This document shows positions 1-5,937 of a stretch of DNA of 45,938 nt, piece by piece. A program made the translations under genes and the position numbers. The notes below the pieces were generated by a model that saw nothing but the letters and a program-made list of their open reading frames with translations, was not told the DNA's origin and made no database searches. Each line of letters opens with the position of its first letter. Position 1 is the first letter of the stretch. The stretch lies in the IMG/VR virus record IMGVR_UViG_3300045282_000043, positions 1 to 45,938 of that record, one strand, 5' to 3'. Source of the stretch: a virus.

Positions 1-84
1 AACAAGCGAAGAAGAAGTCTGATCATCGTTGTTCTTCCCACATTGCATCTCTGCGTATTCTTGTAGCCTCTAAATCCTTTCTAA
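1..84. repeat. Terminal direct repeat, left copy
   Basis: These 84 bases are identical to 45855-45938. The simplest explanation is that the contig is circular and the ends overlap. A true short terminal repeat of a packaged linear molecule is the alternative. The copy holds the first 26 bases of the coiled-coil gene that starts at 45880, so the late operon reads through the junction without a break. Confidence 0.95.
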
Positions 85-265
85 CTCTTATATATATTTC
101 TCCATCTTCTATTTTAAATTCAGTTCTATGCATTAATCCACAATCACAACATCCCCATAATCCAGGTTTATCACCATCTTTCATAATAGTAAACCACTCT
201 CCATCTTGTATCTCAATTGGATTTTTAGCGGTAGCATCTGGAAACTTTTTAACATCAAAACTCAT
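23..265 (-). CDS. Small hypothetical protein with a CxxC pair (80 aa)
   Basis: I do not recognise this protein. It has an acidic and basic mix and a Cys-Cys-Asp-Cys cluster near residue 39, which could bind metal. An upstream in-frame ATG exists, but ATG 265 is preferred because it has a strong AGGAGAAGGG ribosome site just upstream and overlaps the terminase stop codon as ATGA. Its own stop overlaps the next start (position 26, equal to 45880) in the same ATGA fashion. It therefore sits in the late operon between terminase and the small virion protein genes and is probably translationally coupled. Confidence 0.7.
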   Translation of the reverse strand: MSFDVKKFPDATAKNPIEIQDGEWFTIMKDGDKPGLWGCCDCGLMHRTEFKIEDGEIYIRVRKDLEATRIRRDAMWEEQR

Positions 266-1959
266 GCTACCCTTCTCCTCGCGAAGCGGCTTCGACGACT
301 CATAGGAATACAATCATTCATAGTCAATCTATCTTGCTTTTCGATAGCTTCCATGCGACGATACATTTTAGTAGTATCATTATCCACTTCGTAATCAGAT
401 AAAATATTTTGTCTCTTAGCCGCTAAGTCTAAATTTCCAATCTCACCAGCTATAAACTTCTTAGCAGCCTTGCAAAAATAGCGAAGATCATCCAGAGGAT
501 CATCTCCTTCAAATTCTGCGATATCCTCAATCTTCTTCTCATCATAAATAGCCATAGGAATGGTATCAATTAATATTTTGCAATCTTCAAATATTTGTAA
601 TACAGGTAAGTTCTCTTCTTCTGGCTCATCATAGAATTGCTTCTTATAATTTTCAAGAGCGTTGGGTCCGTAGTTTCTGTAAATTTCCTGAGCCGCTGCC
701 ATATCATAAAATTCACCTTTAGCTCTAAGATTTATCTTCTTTTCCCATCTTAAGAAATCATGTACAACTTGCAATCCGGCTACTCGGCTACCGGGAGTAT
801 TCTCGCTAGATGATGGAACCAAATCAGAATACTTTTGAAATTCATCTGCAATAAGTTCACCTCCTCTATTCTGCCAAGCTGATCCACAAAGAATAGTATG
901 TACTGGCTGTTCGTTGTTCTCATTGTTTATCTCTCTAATCTCTGATGCCCAGAAGGGAATATCCCTACCATACCATGCTCGTTCTCTATAAATGTAAACC
1001 TTATGTTGTGGGCTAACGGCTCCCCACATTGCATAGCACATTGCTCGCTTGCCCCAGTCAATAGACAATATCTTTGGCCACCATTCAGGTATTTGGAATC
1101 GTTTAATAACATGCAGTGCGTTATCAGGTTCACCAGGAAAACGCATTGGTCTAAAGGTTGTAAATACTGATCCTTTATAAGCGTGCCAATCTCCATACCT
1201 TTTCGCCTTATATTCTGCTTCAGATGTAACCTTAAGAATTTCAAGCTTCTTAACATACATAGGATCATATTCCATACCATATGGATTATCTTCTGCTTTA
1301 GCTGGAATGAATATTCTAAAGAGTCCTGTGCTAATATCTCTAATAACTGAATAGCCTTCTTCATTAGGTCTAACAAATCTATTATAAACGAATGTCTGTC
1401 CTATTCCTCCAGGATTTGTACCATTTCTAACAATTGCAATATTGAAACTAGAAGAAGGTCTAACACGGCTACCAACCATATAATGATAAGGATGAGCTGA
1501 AAAATGTGTAAGTTCATCGAAAGCACAATAATTATACTGAGCGGAATCGTAGCTTGTAATATCAGAATCATGCTGAACATGACCGAAGTCCTGATAAGAA
1601 AGATATTCTGACCATTCCCATGTATGCTTCTGTTCATTGTATTTAGCTCCAGTCTTTGGATAATATTCCTTTGAAAGTCTGATTATCTCTTTTTCGAGAT
1701 CTGGGAACTTGCGACGAAAGATGATACCTTTGTAACCACGAAACTTATAAAATCCTCTAAAGAGCGGTAATAGTGTTAGGAGCCAGCTCTTACCACCATA
1801 TGCAGCTCCACCATAGAGAGCTTCAAAGATTTCATCTGGAAGCTCTAAGAATCTTTCTTGAACTGGATGTGGTTTAATATTTTTCTCACGTAGAAAATCT
1901 TCGTATAATCCATTTCCAGGATCAGAACTGATAATATTATTTGCTATTGAGATTGGCAT
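262..1959 (-). CDS. terL: Terminase large subunit
   Basis: This is the ATPase/nuclease motor that packages phage DNA into the prohead. The 565-residue length is normal for the family. A Walker A-like loop (YGGAAYGGKS, residues 49-58) and a Walker B segment (CAFDEL, with D148-E149) form the ATPase. The C-terminal RNase H-like nuclease starts at SIDWGK (D301), and acidic residues near DPLDDLRYF are likely metal ligands. The gene is in the leftward late operon. Its start overlaps the preceding stop by one base and its stop overlaps the next gene. The identity is firm from motifs and context, but the packaging strategy (pac or cos) cannot be read from this sequence. Confidence 0.95.
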   Translation of the reverse strand: MPISIANNIISSDPGNGLYEDFLREKNIKPHPVQERFLELPDEIFEALYGGAAYGGKSWLLTLLPLFRGFYKFRGYKGIIFRRKFPDLEKEIIRLSKEYYPKTGAKYNEQKHTWEWSEYLSYQDFGHVQHDSDITSYDSAQYNYCAFDELTHFSAHPYHYMVGSRVRPSSSFNIAIVRNGTNPGGIGQTFVYNRFVRPNEEGYSVIRDISTGLFRIFIPAKAEDNPYGMEYDPMYVKKLEILKVTSEAEYKAKRYGDWHAYKGSVFTTFRPMRFPGEPDNALHVIKRFQIPEWWPKILSIDWGKRAMCYAMWGAVSPQHKVYIYRERAWYGRDIPFWASEIREINNENNEQPVHTILCGSAWQNRGGELIADEFQKYSDLVPSSSENTPGSRVAGLQVVHDFLRWEKKINLRAKGEFYDMAAAQEIYRNYGPNALENYKKQFYDEPEEENLPVLQIFEDCKILIDTIPMAIYDEKKIEDIAEFEGDDPLDDLRYFCKAAKKFIAGEIGNLDLAAKRQNILSDYEVDNDTTKMYRRMEAIEKQDRLTMNDCIPMSRRSRFARRRVA

Positions 1960-2306
1960 TAGTTTATTTTTGGTTCAATTTTTGGAGCCGCATCTACTCT
2001 AGATTTCTGATCATCAGCTTTTATTTGTGCTTCTTGAGCTTTAACTAGATCACTTGGCTTACCAGATTCAGCCGCAAGCAATCTCTTAACATCAGCTAAT
2101 TCTTGTAATACTTGACTATAACGACCATCAACTAATATCTCAATACGATCTAATTTAACATCTCTAGCTGTACTAGCATTAGCAACTTTATCTACAGTAT
2201 CTTTAGTTTTATTTACAGTTGTTATAATTGAAATAATAGCAGTCGTTAAAGCACCAATAACAGTAATGATGCCCGTTACAATAGCTGCAATTGTAACGGC
2301 ATTCAC
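1959..2306 (-). CDS. Membrane-anchored coiled-coil protein, possible lysis protein
   Basis: The protein has 115 residues. Residues 4-28 form a strongly hydrophobic segment rich in Ile, Thr and Ala (one membrane helix). A predicted helical region with Lys, Asp and Gln follows, then a Pro/Lys tail. This architecture, next to another small membrane protein and a lipoprotein gene, suits a holin, i-spanin or similar envelope protein. There is no diagnostic motif. The start overlaps the stop of the two-helix protein upstream, and the stop touches the terminase start. Confidence 0.6.
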   Translation of the reverse strand: MNAVTIAAIVTGIITVIGALTTAIISIITTVNKTKDTVDKVANASTARDVKLDRIEILVDGRYSQVLQELADVKRLLAAESGKPSDLVKAQEAQIKADDQKSRVDAAPKIEPKIN

Positions 2307-2524
2307 TTAACTAATCCTCCAATGAGTTGAAGAATTACAAACACAATCCAACAAGCTAAACCAAATGAGAATAATCTTAATTTTGTATCTACACTATCTT
2401 TCCCTGATGGTAATACAGCCGCTAGTATGAACATAAGACCAGCTAATGCCAATAATAAAATTGGAAATATTGTTAAAGGAACTGTTTCAGGTCTCATATT
2501 AGTATATGTATTAGGCTGATTCAT
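2303..2524 (-). CDS. Two-helix small membrane protein, holin candidate
   Basis: The 73-residue protein has two hydrophobic segments, about residues 17-38 and 50-70, separated by a short polar turn containing Lys and Asp. This is the size and topology of class II holins, which form the lesion that starts lysis. The call is from topology only. It overlaps the next gene by four bases (ATGA), and two more small membrane genes lie close by. Confidence 0.6.
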   Translation of the reverse strand: MNQPNTYTNMRPETVPLTIFPILLLALAGLMFILAAVLPSGKDSVDTKLRLFSFGLACWIVFVILQLIGGLVK

Positions 2525-2530
2525 AGTTTA

Positions 2531-2893
2531 TTATTGATGAGAGCCTTCATACTGAACCGTAGCCGTTGTAGTAGTTACAGTAGTAGAAATTCTAGCACGA
2601 ATAAAATTCAGCAATCCAACAAATGTAAACACTACATCAGCACTGGATACAACTGTAATAGGAGCCGATGCCGTTCCATCCGGTTTAGGAATAGCAGCCC
2701 ATACTCCAGTATAATCAGGTTCATTAGCTGTTTCTAGTTGTACGGCTCCGGCTCCAATAGTTCCATTACCCTTAATAATAAATGTATGATTTCTAAAAGA
2801 TGTAGGAATACCTAATACGTTTCCAGCTCCAGTGGTTGCTGAATCCTGTAATAGAAACGGAACACCACTCATTGCGGCTTGATATGTTGCCAT
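2531..2893 (-). CDS. Probable virion protein, beta-rich (120 aa)
   Basis: The sequence is rich in Thr, Val, Ala and Gly, with alternating hydrophobic residues and almost no charged helices. This resembles small phage decoration or accessory virion proteins with a beta-sandwich fold. The segment FRNHTFIIKGNGTIG and the final TTVTTTTATVQYEG strand are typical of such proteins in my experience. It resembles in style the proteins at 31569-31937 and 37604-38065. No function can be assigned. It is unusual that this gene lies among small membrane protein genes. Confidence 0.55.
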   Translation of the reverse strand: MATYQAAMSGVPFLLQDSATTGAGNVLGIPTSFRNHTFIIKGNGTIGAGAVQLETANEPDYTGVWAAIPKPDGTASAPITVVSSADVVFTFVGLLNFIRARISTTVTTTTATVQYEGSHQ

Positions 2894-2949
2894 CTTCGAT
2901 GATTCTCCTCGTATGTGAGCTTAGTTATTAGATAGGTATCTTACAACCA

Positions 2950-3144
2950 TCACCACGGAGTGGGAGGTTGTTGATTCACAAATAGAACATAAATGATTGC
3001 AATAGCAGCCGTTAAGCCCTGTGCTAATGCCATTAAATCAGATGGAGGATTAACATGTAATACATGCAAGAAGAGAGGAAACAACCACCAAAAAAGTACA
3101 AAGATTACAGTTGCGTACAACATACGCCAAAGGAATGCTTGCAT
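2950..3144 (-). CDS. Two-helix small membrane protein, second holin candidate
   Basis: A 64-residue protein with a strongly hydrophobic, Trp/Phe-rich first helix (about residues 8-28), a short loop, and a second helix (about 41-57), ending in a Pro-rich tail. The ribosome site AGGAGAAG lies directly upstream of ATG. With the proteins at 2303-2524 and 1959-2306 it gives three membrane proteins in 1.2 kb, which suggests a lysis or superinfection-exclusion module. Confidence 0.55.
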   Translation of the reverse strand: MQAFLWRMLYATVIFVLFWWLFPLFLHVLHVNPPSDLMALAQGLTAAIAIIYVLFVNQQPPTPW

Positions 3145-3154
3145 TTCTTCTCCT

Positions 3155-3406
3155 CTATTTACTTGAAACTACTCTAACAGATGACCAAGTTCTGCGTGAT
3201 ATTGCTTCCGGCTGATTATGAAGCCAAATCTGTAATTCTTCACCTGTCTTACCTTCAAATGCCATAATCTCCATTATTGCATATACCAAATCGGCTTGAT
3301 CACCCCATGTAGGTTCTCTACCAAGTTCTTGCATACAAATAGCATTAATAGTTCCGTAAAATTCACATAATCTCTCAGGAGTTATATCAATAGGATATGT
3401 TGTCAC
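3155..3406 (-). CDS. Hypothetical protein (83 aa)
   Basis: I do not recognise this protein. It looks helical and soluble, with two Cys residues in the first half and several Trp, and no catalytic motif is visible. It lies between the lipoprotein gene and a two-helix membrane protein gene, so a role at the envelope or in lysis is possible. It lacks any lysozyme, amidase or endopeptidase signature. Confidence 0.5.
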   Translation of the reverse strand: MTTYPIDITPERLCEFYGTINAICMQELGREPTWGDQADLVYAIMEIMAFEGKTGEELQIWLHNQPEAISRRTWSSVRVVSSK

Positions 3407-3416
3407 CTGTGGTGCC

Positions 3417-3752
3417 CTATGTTTGTGGAAGAAGTGCTATTAGAACATCAAAATAAGGTCTGAGTCTGCTATCAGCCACTAAGAGGTTTTCACTATCTAT
3501 TAAACTTTTTCTGACTGCAATCTCGCTAGCATGTATATCAGAACTAATAACTCCCCTAGCTAATAGCAAAGCATCGTAGCCGTATGTGCAAACCGGCTGT
3601 GGAAGATACTCTTGACTACATGCTTCAGATATACTCCATTGAAAATCATTCAATAAAGATTCGAGATCGTGTGGAACTGTTTGGATTGCAGAGCAGCCAA
3701 CTACGCCAAATAGAAGGAAGGTGAGAAAAGTTAACGAAATGATCTTTCTCAT
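3417..3752 (-). CDS. Lipoprotein, possible outer-membrane spanin or envelope protein
   Basis: The N-terminus is a lipoprotein signal: Met-Arg-Lys, a hydrophobic stretch, then lipobox VVGC with Cys20 as the predicted lipidated residue. The mature part is about 91 residues with two further Cys residues in SEACSQEYLPQPVC. A lipoprotein beside small membrane proteins recalls o-spanins of phages of Gram-negative hosts. At this length it could also be a superinfection-exclusion lipoprotein. The signal is clear but the role is inferred. Confidence 0.6.
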   Translation of the reverse strand: MRKIISLTFLTFLLFGVVGCSAIQTVPHDLESLLNDFQWSISEACSQEYLPQPVCTYGYDALLLARGVISSDIHASEIAVRKSLIDSENLLVADSRLRPYFDVLIALLPQT

Positions 3753-3768
3753 ATATCCTCATCCGCCG

Positions 3769-4302
3769 CTAGGCGACATCTATCACCTCATATGAGTCAA
3801 GCTTTCTCTGTTCAGGCGTATAGAAATGGTAATGAACCTCTCTATCTTTTCCAGTTTTAGTTTGTTCATTTCTTTCACGTCTAATAGATTCTACGGTTTT
3901 ACTCGCAGCCGCAATCACACTAGGCAATCTGTCAGCACGTACATCATCCAGCTTCGCTGCTAGCTGTGCTATGGAATTGTTTAGGAGTGATAACGCTGAG
4001 TCGTGTGCCAAACCAAGTTTAATTTGTGATTCATTATTTTCTAAGATGTTATCTAAAATTGGTTGTTGATGTGTTTCGGAAGGTTTTTGGAAGGGATTAA
4101 AAGCAGCTTTAGACACCAATTCTTCGTTGGACACCAAGCCGGATTGCACTTCGGCCAGAATGGGCATTGAAGAAGTTGCATCTTTTCTTCCTATTCCAAA
4201 TAATGACATAGCAGACTTACGAGATGAACTCTCCTTTAATCTGTTGATCAAGTTCATCGGAGAACTTAATCTAGCTGTTGCATCTTTATCATTGAGAATC
4301 AT
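3769..4302 (-). CDS. First gene of the late operon; putative small terminase or virion-assembly protein
   Basis: A 177-residue, mainly helical protein. It carries the motif AFNPFQKP near residue 68, one of several Phe-Asn-Pro-Phe motifs in this genome, and ends in HYHFYTPEQRKLDSYEVIDV. It is the first gene after the late promoter at 4345-4373 and has a GGTGGAG ribosome site. A small terminase would be expected upstream of TerL and none is otherwise recognised, so this is the best positional candidate. That is inference, as no DNA-binding motif is obvious. Confidence 0.5.
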   Translation of the reverse strand: MILNDKDATARLSSPMNLINRLKESSSRKSAMSLFGIGRKDATSSMPILAEVQSGLVSNEELVSKAAFNPFQKPSETHQQPILDNILENNESQIKLGLAHDSALSLLNNSIAQLAAKLDDVRADRLPSVIAAASKTVESIRRERNEQTKTGKDREVHYHFYTPEQRKLDSYEVIDVA

Positions 4303-4344
4303 TATTAAATCTCCACCTCAGCCTACACCTCGACCAACGAGGAT

Positions 4345-4373
4345 AGGATAGCATGGCTCGTTCCGGCTGTCAA
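4345..4373 (-). promoter_or_regulatory. Late promoter (sigma70-type)
   Basis: Read leftward, a perfect -35 TTGACA (4368-4373) is followed by exactly 17 bases and the -10 hexamer TATCCT (4345-4350, four of six consensus). The predicted start near 4338 leaves a short leader before the ATG at 4302. Everything downstream to 22966 around the circle is co-oriented, so this is the best candidate for the main late promoter. Confidence 0.7.
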
Positions 4374-4406
4374 GTATGAAAACGTTAATGTTTCTTCAAT
4401 TCTTGT

Positions 4407-4433
4407 CTGAAATATTCAGTCTGAATATTTCAG
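4407..4433. promoter_or_regulatory. Tandem dyad operator candidate upstream of the late promoter
   Basis: The 27 bases are a perfect 13-bp inverted repeat around a central T. Each half is itself a dyad of the form CTGAA-NNN-TTCAG, so there are two adjacent palindromes 14 bp apart centre to centre. They lie about 35-60 bp upstream of the late -35 box, where an activator or repressor dimer pair could act. A hairpin terminator is less likely because the arms are AT-rich and no rightward transcript is expected here. Confidence 0.55.
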
Positions 4434-4587
4434 TCATTTTAATATTTGATTTTTTTATTTTATTTTAGATGATTTAATATTTATTCACTAGCACATGTTC
4501 AATAGTCCGGACTGTACCGCACTCAGGGAGTCAATCTTTTGGTGGGCCTAGGGTGTATGGTCTGATTGTTGAATGAGATGGGAGTGA

Positions 4588-4617
4588 GTCTGGCACAGAG
4601 TTTAATCCATGCCAGAC
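4588..4617 (-). other. Stem-loop after the leftward G+C-rich gene pair
   Basis: GTCTGGCA (4588-4595) pairs with TGCCAGAC (4610-4617) across a 14-base loop, ten bases beyond the stop of the 4628-4879 gene. It lacks a T-run on the leftward strand, so it may be a weak or Rho-dependent end point or an RNA-stabilising 3' hairpin and not a classic intrinsic terminator. Confidence 0.45.
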
Positions 4618-4627
4618 CTAGCAGAGA

Positions 4628-4879
4628 TTACGAAGTCTTACGATTCTCAGCAACAGTTTGATTGATTCTCTTCGCTGTCTCAGAACCCTTTGCCGTGAGC
4701 GTTACGTAATGGCTCTTGATAGTCACCAAACCGGCATCCATGAGAATGTCTCGAATGGTCTGCCAGTCGCTCATATTCATCTCGCAAAAGATATAGAGCA
4801 TGGATTCAGGTGAACCATTCGTCTCTTCGAGTGTCCCGACGATAGCAGCGATACGAGCAAGTAGTAAGTCTTTAGTCAT
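4628..4879 (-). CDS. Small winged-helix-like protein (83 aa)
   Basis: A helix-rich small protein. The segment from DWQTIRDILMDAGLV to VTLTAKGSETAKRI looks like a winged-helix fold (helix-turn-helix, then a short beta wing), so DNA binding is possible. The first ATG (4885) is only one base from the GAGG ribosome site. ATG 4879, seven bases from it, is the better start. Base composition is richer in G+C than most of the window. It follows a hairpin terminator (4893-4928), so it is probably expressed at a lower level than the gene before it. Confidence 0.6.
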   Translation of the reverse strand: MTKDLLLARIAAIVGTLEETNGSPESMLYIFCEMNMSDWQTIRDILMDAGLVTIKSHYVTLTAKGSETAKRINQTVAENRKTS

Positions 4880-4892
4880 GTTCATACCTCAG

Positions 4893-4928
4893 AAAATAAA
4901 AGAGAGATGGTTTGCAGTCCCATCTCTC
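4893..4928 (-). terminator. Intrinsic terminator between the two leftward G+C-rich genes
   Basis: Read leftward, GAGAGATGG and CCATCTCTC form a perfect 9-bp stem with a 9-base loop, followed at once by TTTTATTTT. It starts eight bases after the stop of the 4936-5460 gene. The gene at 4879 lies immediately downstream without its own obvious promoter, so partial read-through (attenuation) is likely. Confidence 0.8.
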
Positions 4929-4935
4929 ATGTTTA

Positions 4936-5460
4936 CTACTTGACCGGCGCAGCCGCGAGTGCAGCCTGTCGCTTCACTTCGGCGGCATCATATGCCGGTT
5001 TGATAAGCGCAACAGTCTCCTCGATGGTCATGCCGTTGTTGACGGCCGTGCTCTTGATAACCATCTTGAAAGACTTCTGAACAGCTTCAGGCCAAGTCTG
5101 GTCAACAAACTCAGAAACGGGGTCCGCCGCTTCAGCGTAAAGCAATTCATTGTCACCGAGAATGAATCGCTTCACCATTGCGGTTTCGATATCCTTCTGT
5201 GCTACTCCGCGCTTCTCAAGCGTTGCGATACACTCCGCGTAGTCAACAGGAAGCGTATCCGCTTGTGATTCGTCCCAGTTCTCATAGGAAATCATTTGCG
5301 AAGATTTCCCCTTGGTGAAACCGAACATGACACGCGTTCCCTTACCGCTACGGTCCTTGTTCGCTTCCAGTTCCTTCGCGTCGATTTCCGCTTTCCTAGC
5401 CTCTCGTTCTGCCTTCTCTTGTTCCTTCTCAGTGAGCTTCGCTTCGGCTGCTTGTGTCAT
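4936..5460 (-). CDS. Leftward early gene, G+C-rich, hypothetical (174 aa)
   Basis: The N-terminal 40 residues are a charged Ala/Glu/Lys helix (probable coiled coil). A globular part follows with TRVMFGFTKGKSSQMISYENWDES and a helical end with a small Ala-rich tail. I do not recognise it. An in-frame upstream start exists at 5511, but ATG 5460 follows the ribosome site AAAGGA at normal distance and is preferred. G+C-rich codons, its own promoter (5507-5534) and a strong terminator suggest high early expression. It is transcribed opposite to the main early block. Confidence 0.65.
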   Translation of the reverse strand: MTQAAEAKLTEKEQEKAEREARKAEIDAKELEANKDRSGKGTRVMFGFTKGKSSQMISYENWDESQADTLPVDYAECIATLEKRGVAQKDIETAMVKRFILGDNELLYAEAADPVSEFVDQTWPEAVQKSFKMVIKSTAVNNGMTIEETVALIKPAYDAAEVKRQAALAAAPVK

Positions 5461-5461
5461 T

Positions 5462-5497
5462 GTGTCGTCCTTTCGATATCGCCGGTATTGGCGACAC
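5462..5497 (-). other. Leader hairpin enclosing the ribosome site of the 5460 gene
   Basis: In the leftward leader, GTGTCG (plus 5492-5497) pairs with CGACAC (plus 5462-5467), one base before the ATG. An inner CGCC/GGCG hairpin and the ribosome site AAAGGA lie inside. Folding would tie up the ribosome site, so translation may be controlled. The stem is short and this is a weak prediction. Confidence 0.35.
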
Positions 5498-5506
5498 GAG
5501 GATTGT

Positions 5507-5534
5507 CTCATAGGTCAACTCTTTTGTGTGTGAA
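5507..5534 (-). promoter_or_regulatory. Leftward early promoter
   Basis: Read leftward, -35 TTCACA (5529-5534) lies 16 bases from -10 TATGAG (5507-5512). The -35 box is inside the 20-base element shared with the rightward early promoter. It would drive the 5460 and 4879 genes. The -10 is only a moderate match. Confidence 0.5.
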
Positions 5535-5546
5535 AAATGTGTGACA
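5527..5546 (-). repeat. Divergent-promoter element, leftward copy
   Basis: Read leftward this is TGTCACACATTTTTCACACA. It matches the copy at 5850-5869 on the other strand at 19 of 20 positions. Each copy contains two TCACAC words 11 bp apart, about one helical turn, and overlaps a -35 box. A shared regulator or a common sigma contact is likely. Confidence 0.65.
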
Positions 5547-5849
5547 TTTAATCTGACGTGTCGAATGATTCTCGCGTTCTAGAGTCTGAAGTCTCTTCAC
5601 TGTTCCCGCTTGTTCTGGCACGGTCTTGCACGTTCACGGCGCTCCACACAACGTCACAGCATGGCCCTTTTGCCCGCAACAGCCAGCGTTTGCAGACGTT
5701 TAGGTGGAAAACGCCGTTTTTGCCCGCGAGTTGTGAAGGATGTAGGGGTCGGGGTTTTCTAGAGTGTTCTATCCTCTCTCTTATTATATCTTCTATTATT
5801 ATTGTTAATATTATTAGGAATGATATAGGGAATGATTAACTCCCTGAGA
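5547..5849. other. Divergent intergenic region, possible replication origin
   Basis: About 300 bases with no convincing gene (one open frame looks random). The left two-thirds are G+C-rich and hold the direct repeats TTTTGCCCGC (5668-5677 and 5718-5727, exactly 50 bp apart) and TTCTAGAGT (5578-5586 and 5758-5766). The right third (about 5767-5838) is a very AT-rich stretch of TTATTA-like repeats. Repeats next to an AT-rich melting region between divergent early promoters suit an origin. No DnaA box was seen, so this is inference. Confidence 0.4.
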
Positions 5850-5869
5850 TGTCACACTTTTTTCACACA
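5850..5869 (+). repeat. Divergent-promoter element, rightward copy
   Basis: TGTCACACTTTTTTCACACA, differing at one position from the oppositely oriented copy at 5527-5546. Its right part contains the -35 box TTCACA (5862-5867) of the rightward early promoter. Confidence 0.65.
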
Positions 5870-5890
5870 TAACCCCACCCTACCTATGCT
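5862..5890 (+). promoter_or_regulatory. Rightward early promoter
   Basis: -35 TTCACA (5862-5867), a 17-base spacer and -10 TATGCT (5885-5890). Transcription would start near 5897, giving a leader of about 40 bases before the TTG start at 5938. All genes from here to 22973 are on the same strand, so this is the likely main early promoter. Confidence 0.65.
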
Positions 5891-5937
5891 AGACTGTCGC
5901 GTGGGCAGACTCCCGCTTACGCCCAACAGAGGTTAAC

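Larger units (their letters stand above)
4303..4627. other. Late control region (intergenic)
   Basis: This 325-base gap has no convincing gene. It holds, in leftward order, a stem-loop (4588-4617), an eight-base GTCCGGAC palindrome within 4504-4513, a T-rich stretch near 4441-4475, a tandem dyad (4407-4433) and the late promoter (4345-4373). It separates the leftward G+C-rich gene pair from the late operon and probably sets the timing of late transcription. Confidence 0.6.

Noticed and set aside
927-1637. Open frames overlapping the terminase gene on the same strand
   Set aside because: They are frame shadows of a gene with clear motifs. They lack ribosome sites and have unusual composition.
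5558-5839. Rightward open frame of 93 codons in the divergent control region
   Set aside because: It has no ribosome site, its composition follows the local repeats and AT-rich tract, and the translation looks random. It overlaps the proposed control and origin signals.
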